From Paenibacillus tianmuensis (GTDB lineage Bacteria; Bacillota; Bacilli; Paenibacillales; NBRC-103111), in assembly GCF_900100345.1 (NCBI RefSeq), contig NZ_FMTT01000004.1:62001-126000 (forward strand): a stretch of 64,000 bases of DNA, written 5' to 3'. Numbering within the stretch: position 1 is the first letter of the stretch; every line of letters starts with the position of its first letter. Under the pieces are notes generated by a model that searched no databases, was not told where the DNA came from, and saw nothing but the letters and a program-made list of their open reading frames with translations. This document shows positions 35,272 to 44,418 of the stretch, piece after piece. The position numbers and the translations under genes were made by a program.

Positions 35272-36039
35272 ATGAACATTTATGTATTGATGAAGCAAAC
35301 GTTCGATACGGAGGAAAAAATCGTTATCCGTGACGGCGAGGTATCCGAGGACGGGGCGAAATTCGTCATCAATCCGTACGACGAATATGCCGTAGAGGAA
35401 GCGATCCGGCTGAAGGAAGAGCATGGCGGCAGCATTATCGTCGTCTCGATCGGTCCGGAGCGCTGCGCCGAAGCGCTCCGGACTGCGCTGGCGATGGGCG
35501 CGGACGAAGCGGTGCTGATCTCGGACGAGCGCATCTCCGGCGACGAGTTCGCCGTGTCCAAGGTGCTTGCGGCTTACCTCGGGAAGCAATCGTACGATCT
35601 TGTGCTCGGCGGCAATTTCTCCGTCGATCACGGCGCAGGACAGGTTGCGATCCGCGTCGCCCACCTGCTGAACATCCCGCACGTCTCCTCCGTCGTGAAG
35701 CTGGAACTGAGCGGCGGCCGAGCGGCGGCGCAGCGTGACGCCGAAGGGGACACCGAGACGCTGGAGGTCGCGCTGCCTGCCTTGTTCACGGCGCAGCAAG
35801 GCTTGAACGAGCCCCGCTATCCTTCCTTGCCCGGCATCATGAAAGCGAAGAAAAAGCCGTTCCAGCAGCTAACGCTGGATGACTTGGGCTTAACCGAAGC
35901 GGACATCGCCTCGAAGACGGCGCGCGATACCCTCTCACTCCCGCCGGAGCGCAAAGCGGGACAAGTGCTGCAGGGCGATCCGCAGCAGCAAGTCGCGCAG
36001 CTCGTTCACCTGCTTCGTACGGAAGCCAAAGCGCTTTAA
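35272..36039 (+). CDS. etfB: Electron transfer flavoprotein beta subunit
   Basis: A 255-residue EtfB that binds AMP and, with EtfA, carries electrons from FadE to EtfD. It shows NPYDEYAVEEAIRLKE, the MGADEAVLI segment and the recognition loop GIMKAKKKP with the following LTLDDLGL. GGGAGGGG lies 10 nt before ATG 35272, 44 nt after fadR. Confidence 0.95.
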   Translation: MNIYVLMKQTFDTEEKIVIRDGEVSEDGAKFVINPYDEYAVEEAIRLKEEHGGSIIVVSIGPERCAEALRTALAMGADEAVLISDERISGDEFAVSKVLAAYLGKQSYDLVLGGNFSVDHGAGQVAIRVAHLLNIPHVSSVVKLELSGGRAAAQRDAEGDTETLEVALPALFTAQQGLNEPRYPSLPGIMKAKKKPFQQLTLDDLGLTEADIASKTARDTLSLPPERKAGQVLQGDPQQQVAQLVHLLRTEAKAL

Positions 36040-36061
36040 TGCCAAAGGGAGGGAAATCGAT

Positions 36062-37039
36062 ATGAGCAAAACCTATGTGATCTTTGCGGAAATCCGGGGC
36101 GGCAAGCTCCGTCAAGTTACCTTTGAAACGATTCAAGCGGCCCGGCTGGCCAAAGACGACGGCGACCGGATCGTGGCGGCGCTTCTCGGCCACGGACTGT
36201 CCGCGTTTGCCCAGGAACTGTCGGGCTATGGCGTCGACCAGGTCGTGTCCGTCGACCACGCAGAGCTCGCTCACTATAATCCGGAGACCTATTTCTCCGC
36301 ATTGGCTGGCATTCTTGACACGACGAATCCGCACGCCGTTCTGTTCGGCCACACCGCCATCGGCCGCGACCTGGCGCCCAAGATCGCCGCACACTTGCAG
36401 GCCGGGCAAATTTCCGACGTCATCGCGCTGGAGAAGACGGGCGACGGCCTTTCCTTCACGCGTCCGCTTTACGCAGGCAAAGCGTTCGAGAAGAAACGGT
36501 TTACCCAAGGCCCGATGGTCATGACGATTCGGCCGAATAACGTGCCCGCCGCCGAGGCCGTCTCCGGCTCGCAAGCGGAAATGGCGGCCACTCCATTCTC
36601 CCCCGCTGCCGACCTGCGTTCCGTCGTGAAGGACGTGGTGCACAAAGCGTCGGGGAAAGTCGATCTGACGGAAGCGAAAATCGTTATATCCGGCGGCCGA
36701 GGCGTGAAGAGCGCCGACGGGTTCCGCACGCTTGAACCGCTGGCCGAAGCGCTGAACGCCGCCGTCGGTGCCTCCCGCGGCGCTTGCGACGCAGGCTACT
36801 GCGACTACGCGCTGCAGATCGGACAGACCGGCAAAGTCGTAACGCCGGAGGTTTATATCGCCTGCGGCATCAGCGGCGCCATCCAGCATTTGGCCGGGAT
36901 GAGCCAGTCGCGCGTCATTATCGCGATCAATAAAGACCCGGAAGCGCCGATCTTCAAAATCGCCGATTACGGCATCGTCGGCGATCTGTTCGAGATCGTC
37001 CCGCTGCTCACTCAAGAGTTCAAGAAAGTGCTCGCTTAA
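36062..37039 (+). CDS. etfA: Electron transfer flavoprotein alpha subunit
   Basis: A 325-residue EtfA. The C-terminal FAD domain is clear: [39 protein letters not shown] and [15 protein letters not shown]. It follows etfB by 22 nt with its own GGGAGG site. Last gene before a bidirectional terminator. Confidence 0.95.
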   Translation: MSKTYVIFAEIRGGKLRQVTFETIQAARLAKDDGDRIVAALLGHGLSAFAQELSGYGVDQVVSVDHAELAHYNPETYFSALAGILDTTNPHAVLFGHTAIGRDLAPKIAAHLQAGQISDVIALEKTGDGLSFTRPLYAGKAFEKKRFTQGPMVMTIRPNNVPAAEAVSGSQAEMAATPFSPAADLRSVVKDVVHKASGKVDLTEAKIVISGGRGVKSADGFRTLEPLAEALNAAVGASRGACDAGYCDYALQIGQTGKVVTPEVYIACGISGAIQHLAGMSQSRVIIAINKDPEAPIFKIADYGIVGDLFEIVPLLTQEFKKVLA

Positions 37040-37062
37040 AACGACAGGCCCAGACCTCTGCC

Positions 37063-37107
37063 AAAAAAAGCAAGCCCCTTAACCTGAATTACGGTCAAGG
37101 GGCTTGC
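37063..37107 (-). terminator. Strong terminator between etfA and ytoI
   Basis: GCAAGCCCCTT (37070-37080) pairs with AAGGGGCTTGC (37097-37107). Seven T follow on the minus strand (37063-37069), so it primarily ends ytoI but should block both directions. Confidence 0.9.
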
Positions 37108-37120
37108 ATGTTCATAACCT

Positions 37121-38443
37121 TCAATCCGTCAAACGGCAAGTAAACGTCGACTTCGCCATTCGTTTCCCGTCGCAAAAAATGTCCACTTCAATCTTCCCGT
37201 ACTTGCGGCTCATCTCCAGCACGTTCGGCACGCATTCGATCACGCTATCGATCGGGATCGGCAGCAGAAAATAATTCGAGGAGCTGTCCACGATCAAGTC
37301 GCCTCTTTTTTGTTCCCGGATCGTGCGGATCGCAACCTGGCTCATCAGGGTCGTCAAAATGCCTTCCGACACCGTCCCGACCGGATTGGTCATTTGGGCG
37401 GTTACGGTTCCCCGGTAATAAAATTCGCCGTCCTTGCCCCGCGCCTTCTCCATCCCGGACCAGATTTGATCCTCAAGAGTTTCCCCATGCTGCGGCTGCG
37501 TTTGCAAATACTGCATCGCTTTAAGCACATCGTCACGGCTGATCACGCCGACCATTTTTCCGTCCTTGTCTACTACGGGCAGCAGCTCGATGCCTTCCCA
37601 CACCATCGTATGGCTGACCGAAGCGACGGGCGCCTGGTCGCCCACGGTGAGCGGGTCCAGCGTCATGAGCTGGTGAATCGGCTGTCCCGCTTCGGCTCCG
37701 ACGACGTCCTTCGCCGTCACCATGCCGATCGGCTTGTTCCGTTCGTCCACGACCGGAAAGCGGGTATGCCCGGTTTCGTCCATCCAATGCTGCATGTCCG
37801 AGACGGTATCCTCGGCACGCAGCGAATAGACCCGGGCATCGGTCCGGATAATGTCGTGGACGAGCATGATTTTTTTCTTGATCAGCTGGTCGTAAATCGC
37901 GCGGTTGATCATCGTCGCCACGGTAAACGTATCGTAGCTGGTGCTGATAATCGGCAGCTCGAGCTCGTCGGCCAGCTCCTTCGCCTCGTCCAGCGTCTGG
38001 AAGCCGCCCGTCACGAGTATGCCCGCGCCCTGCCCCAACGCATAGAGATGCGCCTGGGTACGGTTGCCGACAATGAGCAGATTGCCCGGCTCGATGTAGC
38101 GTTTCATCGCTTCGAGCTGCATCGCCCCGATCACGAATTTATTCAAAGACTTATGAAGGCCGCTCGTGCCGCCGAGCACCTCGCCGTCCACAATGTTGAC
38201 TACCTCGGCGAACGTCAGCTTGTCGATCGGCTGCGGTTCTTTTTTCTCCACCCGCACCGTGCCCGTACGGTCCTTCGTGTTGACATAGCCCAACGTCTCC
38301 GCTTCCTTCATCGCGCGGTAGGCCGTTCCCTCGCTGACTTCGAGGGCCTGAGCAATTTTACGGACGGAGATGTGCGTTCCTATGCTCAATTCCTCAATAT
38401 ATCGAATGATCTGTTCATGCTTGGTCAGCGTCTCTTCCTGCAT
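37121..38443 (-). CDS. ytoI: YtoI-type regulator-like protein (HTH, DRTGG, two CBS, hotdog)
   Basis: A 440-residue multidomain protein. Residues 1-65 are a winged helix (HISVRKIAQALEVSEGTAYRAMKEA), 70-180 a DRTGG domain, 190-310 two CBS repeats (GHTRFPVVDERNKPIGMVT, LLPVVDKDGKMVGVISRDDV), and 330-440 a hotdog (MaoC-like) domain. The CBS pair probably binds adenine nucleotides; the hotdog may bind an acyl-CoA. B. subtilis YtoI has the same layout and no settled function. It is convergent with etfA. Confidence 0.85.
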   Translation of the reverse strand: MQEETLTKHEQIIRYIEELSIGTHISVRKIAQALEVSEGTAYRAMKEAETLGYVNTKDRTGTVRVEKKEPQPIDKLTFAEVVNIVDGEVLGGTSGLHKSLNKFVIGAMQLEAMKRYIEPGNLLIVGNRTQAHLYALGQGAGILVTGGFQTLDEAKELADELELPIISTSYDTFTVATMINRAIYDQLIKKKIMLVHDIIRTDARVYSLRAEDTVSDMQHWMDETGHTRFPVVDERNKPIGMVTAKDVVGAEAGQPIHQLMTLDPLTVGDQAPVASVSHTMVWEGIELLPVVDKDGKMVGVISRDDVLKAMQYLQTQPQHGETLEDQIWSGMEKARGKDGEFYYRGTVTAQMTNPVGTVSEGILTTLMSQVAIRTIREQKRGDLIVDSSSNYFLLPIPIDSVIECVPNVLEMSRKYGKIEVDIFCDGKRMAKSTFTCRLTD

Positions 38444-38626
38444 CGCTTCACCCGCCTAGTTGACAACGTAACAATCTTTAACAATTATACTATAAGCGGA
38501 TACACAAAAATAGAGCCCCGGCTGATCCGGGACCACCTTGTCTTTATGAACAAGCACGGGCATACCGTCACCGCTGCGGATTTTGCAGCCCAAACGCGGT
38601 TTTTCCTCGGCGACGACTTTCATCTT

Positions 38627-38671
38627 CACACAAAGCAGCTCCCTTCCGCGCAGGAAAGGAGCTGCTTTGTG
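38627..38671. repeat. Long hairpin between ytoI and the YhfH-like gene
   Basis: CACAAAGCAGCTCC (38627-38640) and GGAGCTGCTTTGTG (38658-38671) are perfect 14-bp inverted copies, with further pairing inside. No U-tract lies on either side. Downstream of the YhfH-like gene, it may protect or end its transcript. Confidence 0.7.
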
Positions 38672-38688
38672 CGAGTCGATACGGCCCG

Positions 38689-38871
38689 CTACTCTTGAAT
38701 CGCCGAATTGTACATGCTCAGAAAGATGGGCGACAGCGGATAAAATACCGTTTCCGAGCATTTATAGCACTCCGTGTGATGGCAGTCCGCCATCTCCTCT
38801 ACCGTTTCGCCGCAGCGGCTGCAGCATTTGGCGGGAAGCTGCTCGTAAAACTTCGTCGATGATTGAAGCAT
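38689..38871 (-). CDS. YhfH-like small zinc-ribbon protein
   Basis: A 60-residue protein beginning MLQSSTKFYEQLPAKCCSRCG, with two cysteine pairs (CSRC and CYKC) in a likely zinc ribbon. The start resembles the short YhfH family of Bacillales, whose role is unknown; a hydrophobic tail (VFYPLSPIFLSMYN) extends beyond that family. AGGAG lies shortly before ATG 38871. It is 18 nt after aceB and probably co-transcribed. Confidence 0.6.
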   Translation of the reverse strand: MLQSSTKFYEQLPAKCCSRCGETVEEMADCHHTECYKCSETVFYPLSPIFLSMYNSAIQE

Positions 38872-38889
38872 ATTCCTTCTCCTCCATTC

Positions 38890-40491
38890 TTATAAATGCG
38901 CATAGCTTGGGATCGTTAAAAAGTCCTCAAAGGCCGGGGACGACGTCATATCGCTAAACAGCGTCTTCGCCAGCATGTATTGTCCTTGCTCGAACCGGTC
39001 GGCGCCAATGCGTTCCCGAATCGCCTTCAGCTCTTCTTCAAGCAGCTCTCGGAACAGATCGGCCGTTACTTTGCGCCCGTCCTCCAGAATGCCCTTTGGA
39101 TGATGAATCCACTGCCACAACTGCGCCCGCGAAATTTCCGCGGTGGCTACGTCCTCCATCAGGTTGCGGATCGGCACCGCGCCGTAGCCCCGCAGCCACG
39201 CTTCCAAATAGTGAAGACCGACATGAATGTTCGTACGAACGCCGGCTTCCGTAATCGGCCCCTGCGGAACTTCGAGCAGGTCGGCGGCGGTCACTTCGAT
39301 GTCCGTCAGCTGCCGGTCGATCTGGTTGGACGCCGGCATTAGGCGGTCGAACACTTCCCGGGCGACCGGCACAAGGCCCGGATGGGCGACCCAGGTTCCG
39401 TCATGCCCTTGCGTCGCTTCGCGCGTCTTATCCGCACGGACCTTCCGCATGGCCTCCTCGTTGGCTTCGGGATCGTCCTTGATCGGAATTTGCGCGGCCA
39501 TACCTCCGATGCAGGGCGCTCCCCGCTTGTGGCACGTCTGGATCGCGAGCAGCGAATAGGCCCGCATGAACGGCGATTCCATCGTCACCAGGCCGCGGTC
39601 CGGCAAAATGACATGCTCCTGGTTTCTGAGCTTTTTAATGTAGCTGAAAATATAGTCCCAACGTCCGCAGTTGAGGCCTGCGCTGTGCTCCCGCAGCTCA
39701 TACAAAATTTCGTCCATCTCAAAAGCCGCCAGAATCGTCTCGATCAGCACCGTCGCTTTGATCGTGCCTGCGGGGATGCCCAGCTTCTGCTCGGCAAAGG
39801 TGAAGACATCGTTCCACAATCTCGCTTCCAGATGGCTTTCCAGCTTCGGCAAGTAGAAGTACGGGGCGCTCCCCCGATCCAGCAGTTCCTGCGCGTTGTG
39901 GAAGAAGAACAAGCCGAAATCGAATAGTCCCGCCGACATTGGACGCTGATCGATCCATACGTGCTTCTCTTCCAAATGCCAGCCCCGTGGGCGGACCTTC
40001 AGTACGGCCGTCTGTTCGTTCAACGCATACGTTTTGCCTTCCGGGGACTCGTAGCGAATCGTTCGCTGCACGGCGTCCCGCATGTTGATTTGTCCTTCGA
40101 TGCAATTGCTCCACTGCGGCGAGTTTGCATCTTCAAAATCCGCCATATACAGCTTCGCGCCGGAATTCAGCGCGTTAATGACCATTTTCCGGTCGCCGGC
40201 AGGCCCGGTGATCTCGACTCTGCGGTCGGCCAGATCGGGCGGGATCGGCGCAATGCGCCAATCCCCGCTGCGAACATCCCCCGTCTCCTTCAAAAAATCG
40301 GGCAGCTCTCCCGCATCGATCCTCTCCTGCCGCTCTTCCCGCTGTTTCAGCAAGGAGAGACGCCGATGACCGAACTTCTTCTCCAGTTCCGCCACAAATG
40401 CCAGCGCGTCCGGAGTCAAGATTTCAAAATAAGCCGGGTTATGCATTCGGCCCTTCAGCAGCACGCCTTGTGAAACCGCATGATAAGTCAT
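38890..40491 (-). CDS. aceB: Malate synthase (A type)
   Basis: Condenses glyoxylate with acetyl-CoA to malate. The 533 residues fit the A isoform. Segments: [20 protein letters not shown]-like [43 protein letters not shown] and the late [17 protein letters not shown] 40491 has AAGGAGG 8 nt upstream, 13 nt after aceA; with it forms the glyoxylate shunt. Confidence 0.95.
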   Translation of the reverse strand: MTYHAVSQGVLLKGRMHNPAYFEILTPDALAFVAELEKKFGHRRLSLLKQREERQERIDAGELPDFLKETGDVRSGDWRIAPIPPDLADRRVEITGPAGDRKMVINALNSGAKLYMADFEDANSPQWSNCIEGQINMRDAVQRTIRYESPEGKTYALNEQTAVLKVRPRGWHLEEKHVWIDQRPMSAGLFDFGLFFFHNAQELLDRGSAPYFYLPKLESHLEARLWNDVFTFAEQKLGIPAGTIKATVLIETILAAFEMDEILYELREHSAGLNCGRWDYIFSYIKKLRNQEHVILPDRGLVTMESPFMRAYSLLAIQTCHKRGAPCIGGMAAQIPIKDDPEANEEAMRKVRADKTREATQGHDGTWVAHPGLVPVAREVFDRLMPASNQIDRQLTDIEVTAADLLEVPQGPITEAGVRTNIHVGLHYLEAWLRGYGAVPIRNLMEDVATAEISRAQLWQWIHHPKGILEDGRKVTADLFRELLEEELKAIRERIGADRFEQGQYMLAKTLFSDMTSSPAFEDFLTIPSYAHL

Positions 40492-40504
40492 CGCCTTGGC
40501 CTCC

Positions 40505-41791
40505 TTAGCCCGCAAACTGTTCCGCTTCGGTAGAACCCGTGAGCGCCGTCGTCACGGAATCGCCTCCGGACAGGACAAGCGACACTTCATCGAAGTAGCC
40601 GGTTCCGACCTCGCGCTGGTGCCGGGTCGCTTCGTAGCCGTAACGCTCACTGGCGAACTCCGACTGCTGCAGCTCCGAGTAGGCGGCCATTCCGCGGTCG
40701 CGGTACCCTCTGGCCAATTCGAACATGCTGTGGTTCAACGAATGGAAGCCCGCCAGCGTCACGAATTGGAATTTGTAGCCCATCTTTCCTAATTCCTGCT
40801 GGAACGCCGCGATCGTCGTATCGTCCAGCTTTCGCTTCCAGTTGAACGAAGGCGAGCAGTTGTACGCCAGCAGCTTGCCGGGGTACTTCGCGTGGATCGC
40901 TTCCGCAAACCGCCGTGCTTCCTCCAGATTCGGCTCGGCCGTTTCGCACCAGACCATATCGGCATAAGGAGCGTACGCGAGGCCTCGGGAAATGGCTTGG
41001 TCCAGCCCGTCTTTGACATAATAGAAGCCTTCCGGCGAACGCTCGCCTGTCAGGAACGGCTTGTCGTTATCGTCGATATCGCTGGTCAGCAGCTTGGCCG
41101 CATTTGCATCCGTTCTGGCGATGATCATCGTATCGACGCCCATAACGTCGGCGGCAAGTCTGGCGGCGATCAGATGGCGGACCGCCTGCCGGGTAGGCAG
41201 CAGCACCTTGCCGCCCATATGTCCGCATTTCTTCTCCGAGGAGAGCTGATCCTCGAAGTGAATAGCCGCCGCCCCCGCTTCGATCATCGCTTTCATTAAT
41301 TCGAAGACGTTGAGCGGTCCGCCGAAGCCCGCTTCGGCGTCGGCCACGATCGGCAGGAAAAAGTCGATGTTCTCTTTCCCCTCCGCGTGCTGGATCTGAT
41401 CCGCTCTTTGCAGCGTCTGATTGATCCGCTTGACTACGGCAGGTACGCTGTTCGCGGGATACAGGCTTTGGTCGGGATACATCTGGCCGCTCAGGTTGGC
41501 GTCCGCCGCCACCTGCCAGCCGCTGAGATAAATGGCCTTCAGTCCGGCCTTCGCCTGCTGGAGAGCTTGATTGCCTGTCAGGGCGCCAAGGGCATGAACG
41601 TAATCCTCCGTATGAACCAGCTTCCACAGCTTCTCCGCTCCCCGCTGCGCCAGCGTGTGCTCGATCAGTACCGAGCCTCGCAAGCGAAGTACGTCTTCCG
41701 GACTATAAGGGCGCCGTACTCCCTCATACCGTTTGGAACTCCATTTTTGCCGAAGCTGTTCCGATTGCGTTTTACGATTAGTGGTTGTCAT
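40505..41791 (-). CDS. aceA: Isocitrate lyase
   Basis: Splits isocitrate to succinate and glyoxylate. The 428 residues carry the active-site loop [12 protein letters not shown] (near 190), [17 protein letters not shown], and [17 protein letters not shown] precedes the ATG. It allows growth on the acetyl-CoA made by the eut and fad pathways. A small inverted repeat AACGAT-TGAA-ATCGTT (41847-41862) lies upstream. Confidence 0.95.
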   Translation of the reverse strand: MTTTNRKTQSEQLRQKWSSKRYEGVRRPYSPEDVLRLRGSVLIEHTLAQRGAEKLWKLVHTEDYVHALGALTGNQALQQAKAGLKAIYLSGWQVAADANLSGQMYPDQSLYPANSVPAVVKRINQTLQRADQIQHAEGKENIDFFLPIVADAEAGFGGPLNVFELMKAMIEAGAAAIHFEDQLSSEKKCGHMGGKVLLPTRQAVRHLIAARLAADVMGVDTMIIARTDANAAKLLTSDIDDNDKPFLTGERSPEGFYYVKDGLDQAISRGLAYAPYADMVWCETAEPNLEEARRFAEAIHAKYPGKLLAYNCSPSFNWKRKLDDTTIAAFQQELGKMGYKFQFVTLAGFHSLNHSMFELARGYRDRGMAAYSELQQSEFASERYGYEATRHQREVGTGYFDEVSLVLSGGDSVTTALTGSTEAEQFAG

Positions 41792-41867
41792 CCCTTTTGC
41801 CCTCCTGAAATTGGTTATGAGTCATATGAGTGATTACGATGTAATAAACGATTGAAATCGTTGCGGA

Positions 41868-42041
41868 CTACTCGTGGCTTTCTACGTAGCCGTTGCCGCA
41901 GCACCAGAAGCAAATGGTAACCTTCGTGCCGAAAGCGTCCCGGTATTCCGGAGTTTGCTTTTCGTCGTTCTTAGATACGCCGCCGGAATGAAAATTAGGG
42001 GATTCAATTTCGCCATGACCGTGACATATCGGACAATTCAT
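41868..42041 (-). CDS. Small zinc-finger-like protein
   Basis: A 57-residue protein with two cysteine knuckles: CPICHGHGEIE at the start and CFWCCGNGYVE at the end, like half of a DnaJ-type CxxCxGxG zinc domain. GGAGG lies 8 nt before ATG 42041. Function unknown. It precedes aceA by 76 nt on the same strand and may share its promoter. Confidence 0.65.
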   Translation of the reverse strand: MNCPICHGHGEIESPNFHSGGVSKNDEKQTPEYRDAFGTKVTICFWCCGNGYVESHE

Positions 42042-42064
42042 GTGAACTACCTCCATTTGTTATT

Positions 42065-42164
42065 ATTATAGTACAGTGTTTTTGTTTGATGAGATTATTA
42101 TATAACAACATACCAAACTGTTCAATACTGTTTTTTAAATTTTTTATCTGTTTTATAACAGTAT
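42065..42164 (-). promoter_or_regulatory. AT-rich control region upstream of the zinc-finger gene and aceA
   Basis: On the minus strand a TATAAT (42065-42070) lies upstream of the gene, with no good -35. Around and beyond it are several ACTGT/ACAGT half-sites, including ATACTGTT (42125-42132) inverted to AACAGTAT (42157-42164) and CTGTTTTATAACAG (42148-42161). This looks like a multi-site operator. Confidence 0.45.
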
Positions 42165-42211
42165 ATGCAAAATAGGCTTTGCTGCATGCTCCAAACCCGC
42201 GATAAAACGCG

Positions 42212-42244
42212 AAAAAAACGGCTCCTCCCTTTCGGGAAAAGCCG
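42212..42244 (-). terminator. Terminator of the small acidic-protein gene
   Basis: CGGCT-CCC arms (42219-42230 with 42234-42244) around TTTC, followed on the minus strand by seven T (42212-42218). Confidence 0.85.
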
Positions 42245-42271
42245 CTTTCGCGGACGTGTATTGAACCTATG

Positions 42272-42457
42272 TTACTCCGACGACGAGTGCGCCCGCTCCG
42301 AACTGGAATTGTCCGCTTCCCCGGCGAGGCTGTCCATCACCTGCTCCACGAATTCGCTGATACCATCGGTCGCTGCCATATCCTCCTGATCCGGAGGCGT
42401 CGTAATGCTGTTATTCGTAAAATGTTCGAAATACCCTTCTTCTTCTTCCCGGTTCAT
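42272..42457 (-). CDS. Small acidic protein, unknown
   Basis: A 61-residue hydrophilic protein starting MNREEEEGYFEHFTNNS and ending in a Ser/Glu-rich tail. Strongly acidic, no membrane segment or cysteine. GGTGGAGG lies 7 nt before ATG 42457 and a good terminator follows, which supports a real gene. No family recognised. Confidence 0.6.
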   Translation of the reverse strand: MNREEEEGYFEHFTNNSITTPPDQEDMAATDGISEFVEQVMDSLAGEADNSSSERAHSSSE

Positions 42458-42526
42458 CGCCAAACCTCCACCTGCCAAGATGAAGATAGGGTTGACGCCC
42501 GGCACTATAATTATTCACTTAACAGC

Positions 42527-42566
42527 ACAAACTCCCTTATCGCCGGTGGCAACAAAGGGAGTTTGT
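42527..42566. terminator. Hairpin downstream of the siderophore-binding gene
   Basis: ACAAACTCCCTT (42527-42538) and AAGGGAGTTTGT (42555-42566) are perfect 12-bp inverted copies. The U-tract is poor in both directions, so termination is likely but not certain. Confidence 0.5.
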
Positions 42567-42597
42567 TCATGCTGCAGTGTTATGGCGGCGGGCGCGG

Positions 42598-43593
42598 TTA
42601 TTGCACCGCTTTTTCCGCTTCTTTCACCATCTCGGCCACGGAAAGCAAGCCGCCGCCGGACAGGTACCAGTAGTTCGAATCCAAATAAATGATTTTGCCG
42701 TTTTTGTAGGCTTTCGTTTTCTTCGTCAGCTCATTTTCCACGACCTGCTTCGCCGGCGTTCCTTTGCCAACAACGGCGTCGCGGTCGACGACAAACAGAT
42801 AGTCCGGGTCTTTCTGCGCCACGTACTCGAACGTTACGCTTTGACCGTGCGTCTCCACCTTGATATCTTTGTCTGCAGGCGTGAAGCCGAATACGTCGTG
42901 GATAATGCCGAATCGCGAGCCTTGGCCGTAAGCGCTGGTCTTGCCACCGGTCGTCAAGATGACCAATGCGGTTTTGCCGCCAGCGGACGCTTTTTCTTTC
43001 AGCTTCTTAATGGAGTCGCCGATGGCGGCGAACTCCTTCTCCGCTGCCGCTTCCTTGCCGAAAATTTGGCCGAGCAGCTTCACATTGTCTTCGAACGATT
43101 TCATGTAGCTTTTGTCGTCTACGCCCATAAAGATCGTCGGAGCGATCGCTTTGAACTCATCGTATTTGGACGATTGCCGTCCGGAGATGATAATCAGATC
43201 GGGCTTGAGCTGGTTGATCTTCTCGAAGTCCGGCTCCATCAGGCCGCCTACGTTCGTATACTTGCTGTCCTTGTATTTGGACAAATAGGATGGCAGGTTT
43301 TTCGACGGAACGCCGGTCACATCAACGCCCAATTTATCCAGTGAATCCAGTGTGCCGAAGTCGAACACAACGACCTTTTTCGGGTTTTTCTTGACTTTCG
43401 TTTCCCCAAGCTTATGTTTAACCGTCAGCTCTTCGTTGTCTTTCGTTGCGGCGGCCGTGTTCGCGTTCTTCGCATCGCCGCCGCTGTTGGCGCCCCCTGC
43501 CGCATTATTGGAGCTGCCCGAACCGTTCGTTCCGCACGCCGCAACCATAACGGCCAGCAGCACGATCATGAGCATCCATGAAAATTTTTTCAT
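42598..43593 (-). CDS. yclQ: Siderophore-binding lipoprotein (YclQ-like)
   Basis: A 331-residue extracytoplasmic binding protein for a ferric siderophore. Signal peptide with lipobox MVAAC (lipid cysteine 20), a Gly/Asn/Ala-rich spacer, then the FecB fold. Segments such as KKVVVFDFGTLDSLDKLG, LPSYLSKYKD, PDLIIISGRQS, THGQSVTFEY and IYLDSNYWYLSGGG are very close to B. subtilis YclQ, which binds petrobactin; the exact ligand here is inferred. Last gene of the operon. Confidence 0.92.
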   Translation of the reverse strand: MKKFSWMLMIVLLAVMVAACGTNGSGSSNNAAGGANSGGDAKNANTAAATKDNEELTVKHKLGETKVKKNPKKVVVFDFGTLDSLDKLGVDVTGVPSKNLPSYLSKYKDSKYTNVGGLMEPDFEKINQLKPDLIIISGRQSSKYDEFKAIAPTIFMGVDDKSYMKSFEDNVKLLGQIFGKEAAAEKEFAAIGDSIKKLKEKASAGGKTALVILTTGGKTSAYGQGSRFGIIHDVFGFTPADKDIKVETHGQSVTFEYVAQKDPDYLFVVDRDAVVGKGTPAKQVVENELTKKTKAYKNGKIIYLDSNYWYLSGGGLLSVAEMVKEAEKAVQ

Positions 43594-43659
43594 CTTTGAC
43601 CACCTCGATAATCGTAATATTTATTGCAAAGGACGGTATGGCGTCCCTTGGACAATCGG

Positions 43660-44418
43660 CTAAGCAAAATACACACAAATCCTGTTCTCGTTGATATCCT
43701 CGATATGGATATCCATATCGTAAATGTCCTTGAGCACGGACTCCTCGATGATCTCCGCCGTCGGGCCTTCGCGGACCAGCTTCCCGTCCTTGAGCGCCAC
43801 GATGTAATCAGCATGGCAGGAGGCAAAATTGATGTCATGGATCACGATGACAATCGTCTTGCCCAGCTCGTCGACCAGCCGCCGCAGCACCTTCATAATC
43901 TGGACCGAATGCTTCATGTCCAGATTGTTGAGCGGCTCATCCAGCAAAATGTACTCGGTATTCTGCGCGATGACCATGGCGATGTAAGCCCGCTGCCGCT
44001 GGCCGCCGCTCAATTGATCGATATACTTGTGCTGCATGTCTTCGAGCTCCATGTAGCGGATAGCCTCATCGACAAACGTCCAATCCTCCTTCGTCAGCTT
44101 GCCCTGCGAATAAGGAAAGCGGCCGAAGCTGACAAGCTCGCGAACCGTCAAGCGGATGCCGATGTGGTTGGACTGCTTCAGAATCGAGATTTTTTTGGCC
44201 AGCTCGCCGCTCTTGTACTGCCCAATTTCTTTGCCTTCGATCCACACTTCTCCCTCATCCCTAGTCAGAAGGCGGCTCATCATGGACAGCAGCGTGCTTT
44301 TGCCGGCGCCGTTCGGCCCGATAAAAGCGGTGATGCTTCCTTTGTTGACCTTGACGGAGACTTGATCGACGACGCGCTTGTTCCCGTAGGTTTTCGTTAC
44401 GTTGCGTACTTCTACCAC
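43660..44418 (-). CDS. yclP: Siderophore ABC transporter ATPase (YclP-like)
   Basis: A 252-residue ATPase of the FepC group. Walker A is GPNGAGKSTL (near 34), signature LSGGQRQRAYIAM, Walker B YILLDEPLNNLD, and the H-loop IVIHD. It energises import through YclNO. The start overlaps the preceding permease stop by seven nt. Confidence 0.95.
   Translation of the reverse strand: MVEVRNVTKTYGNKRVVDQVSVKVNKGSITAFIGPNGAGKSTLLSMMSRLLTRDEGEVWIEGKEIGQYKSGELAKKISILKQSNHIGIRLTVRELVSFGRFPYSQGKLTKEDWTFVDEAIRYMELEDMQHKYIDQLSGGQRQRAYIAMVIAQNTEYILLDEPLNNLDMKHSVQIMKVLRRLVDELGKTIVIVIHDINFASCHADYIVALKDGKLVREGPTAEIIEESVLKDIYDMDIHIEDINENRICVYFA

Noticed and set aside
37310-38698. 462-residue plus-strand frame opposite ytoI
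   Set aside because: Antisense shadow of ytoI that crosses the intergenic region; no start signal.
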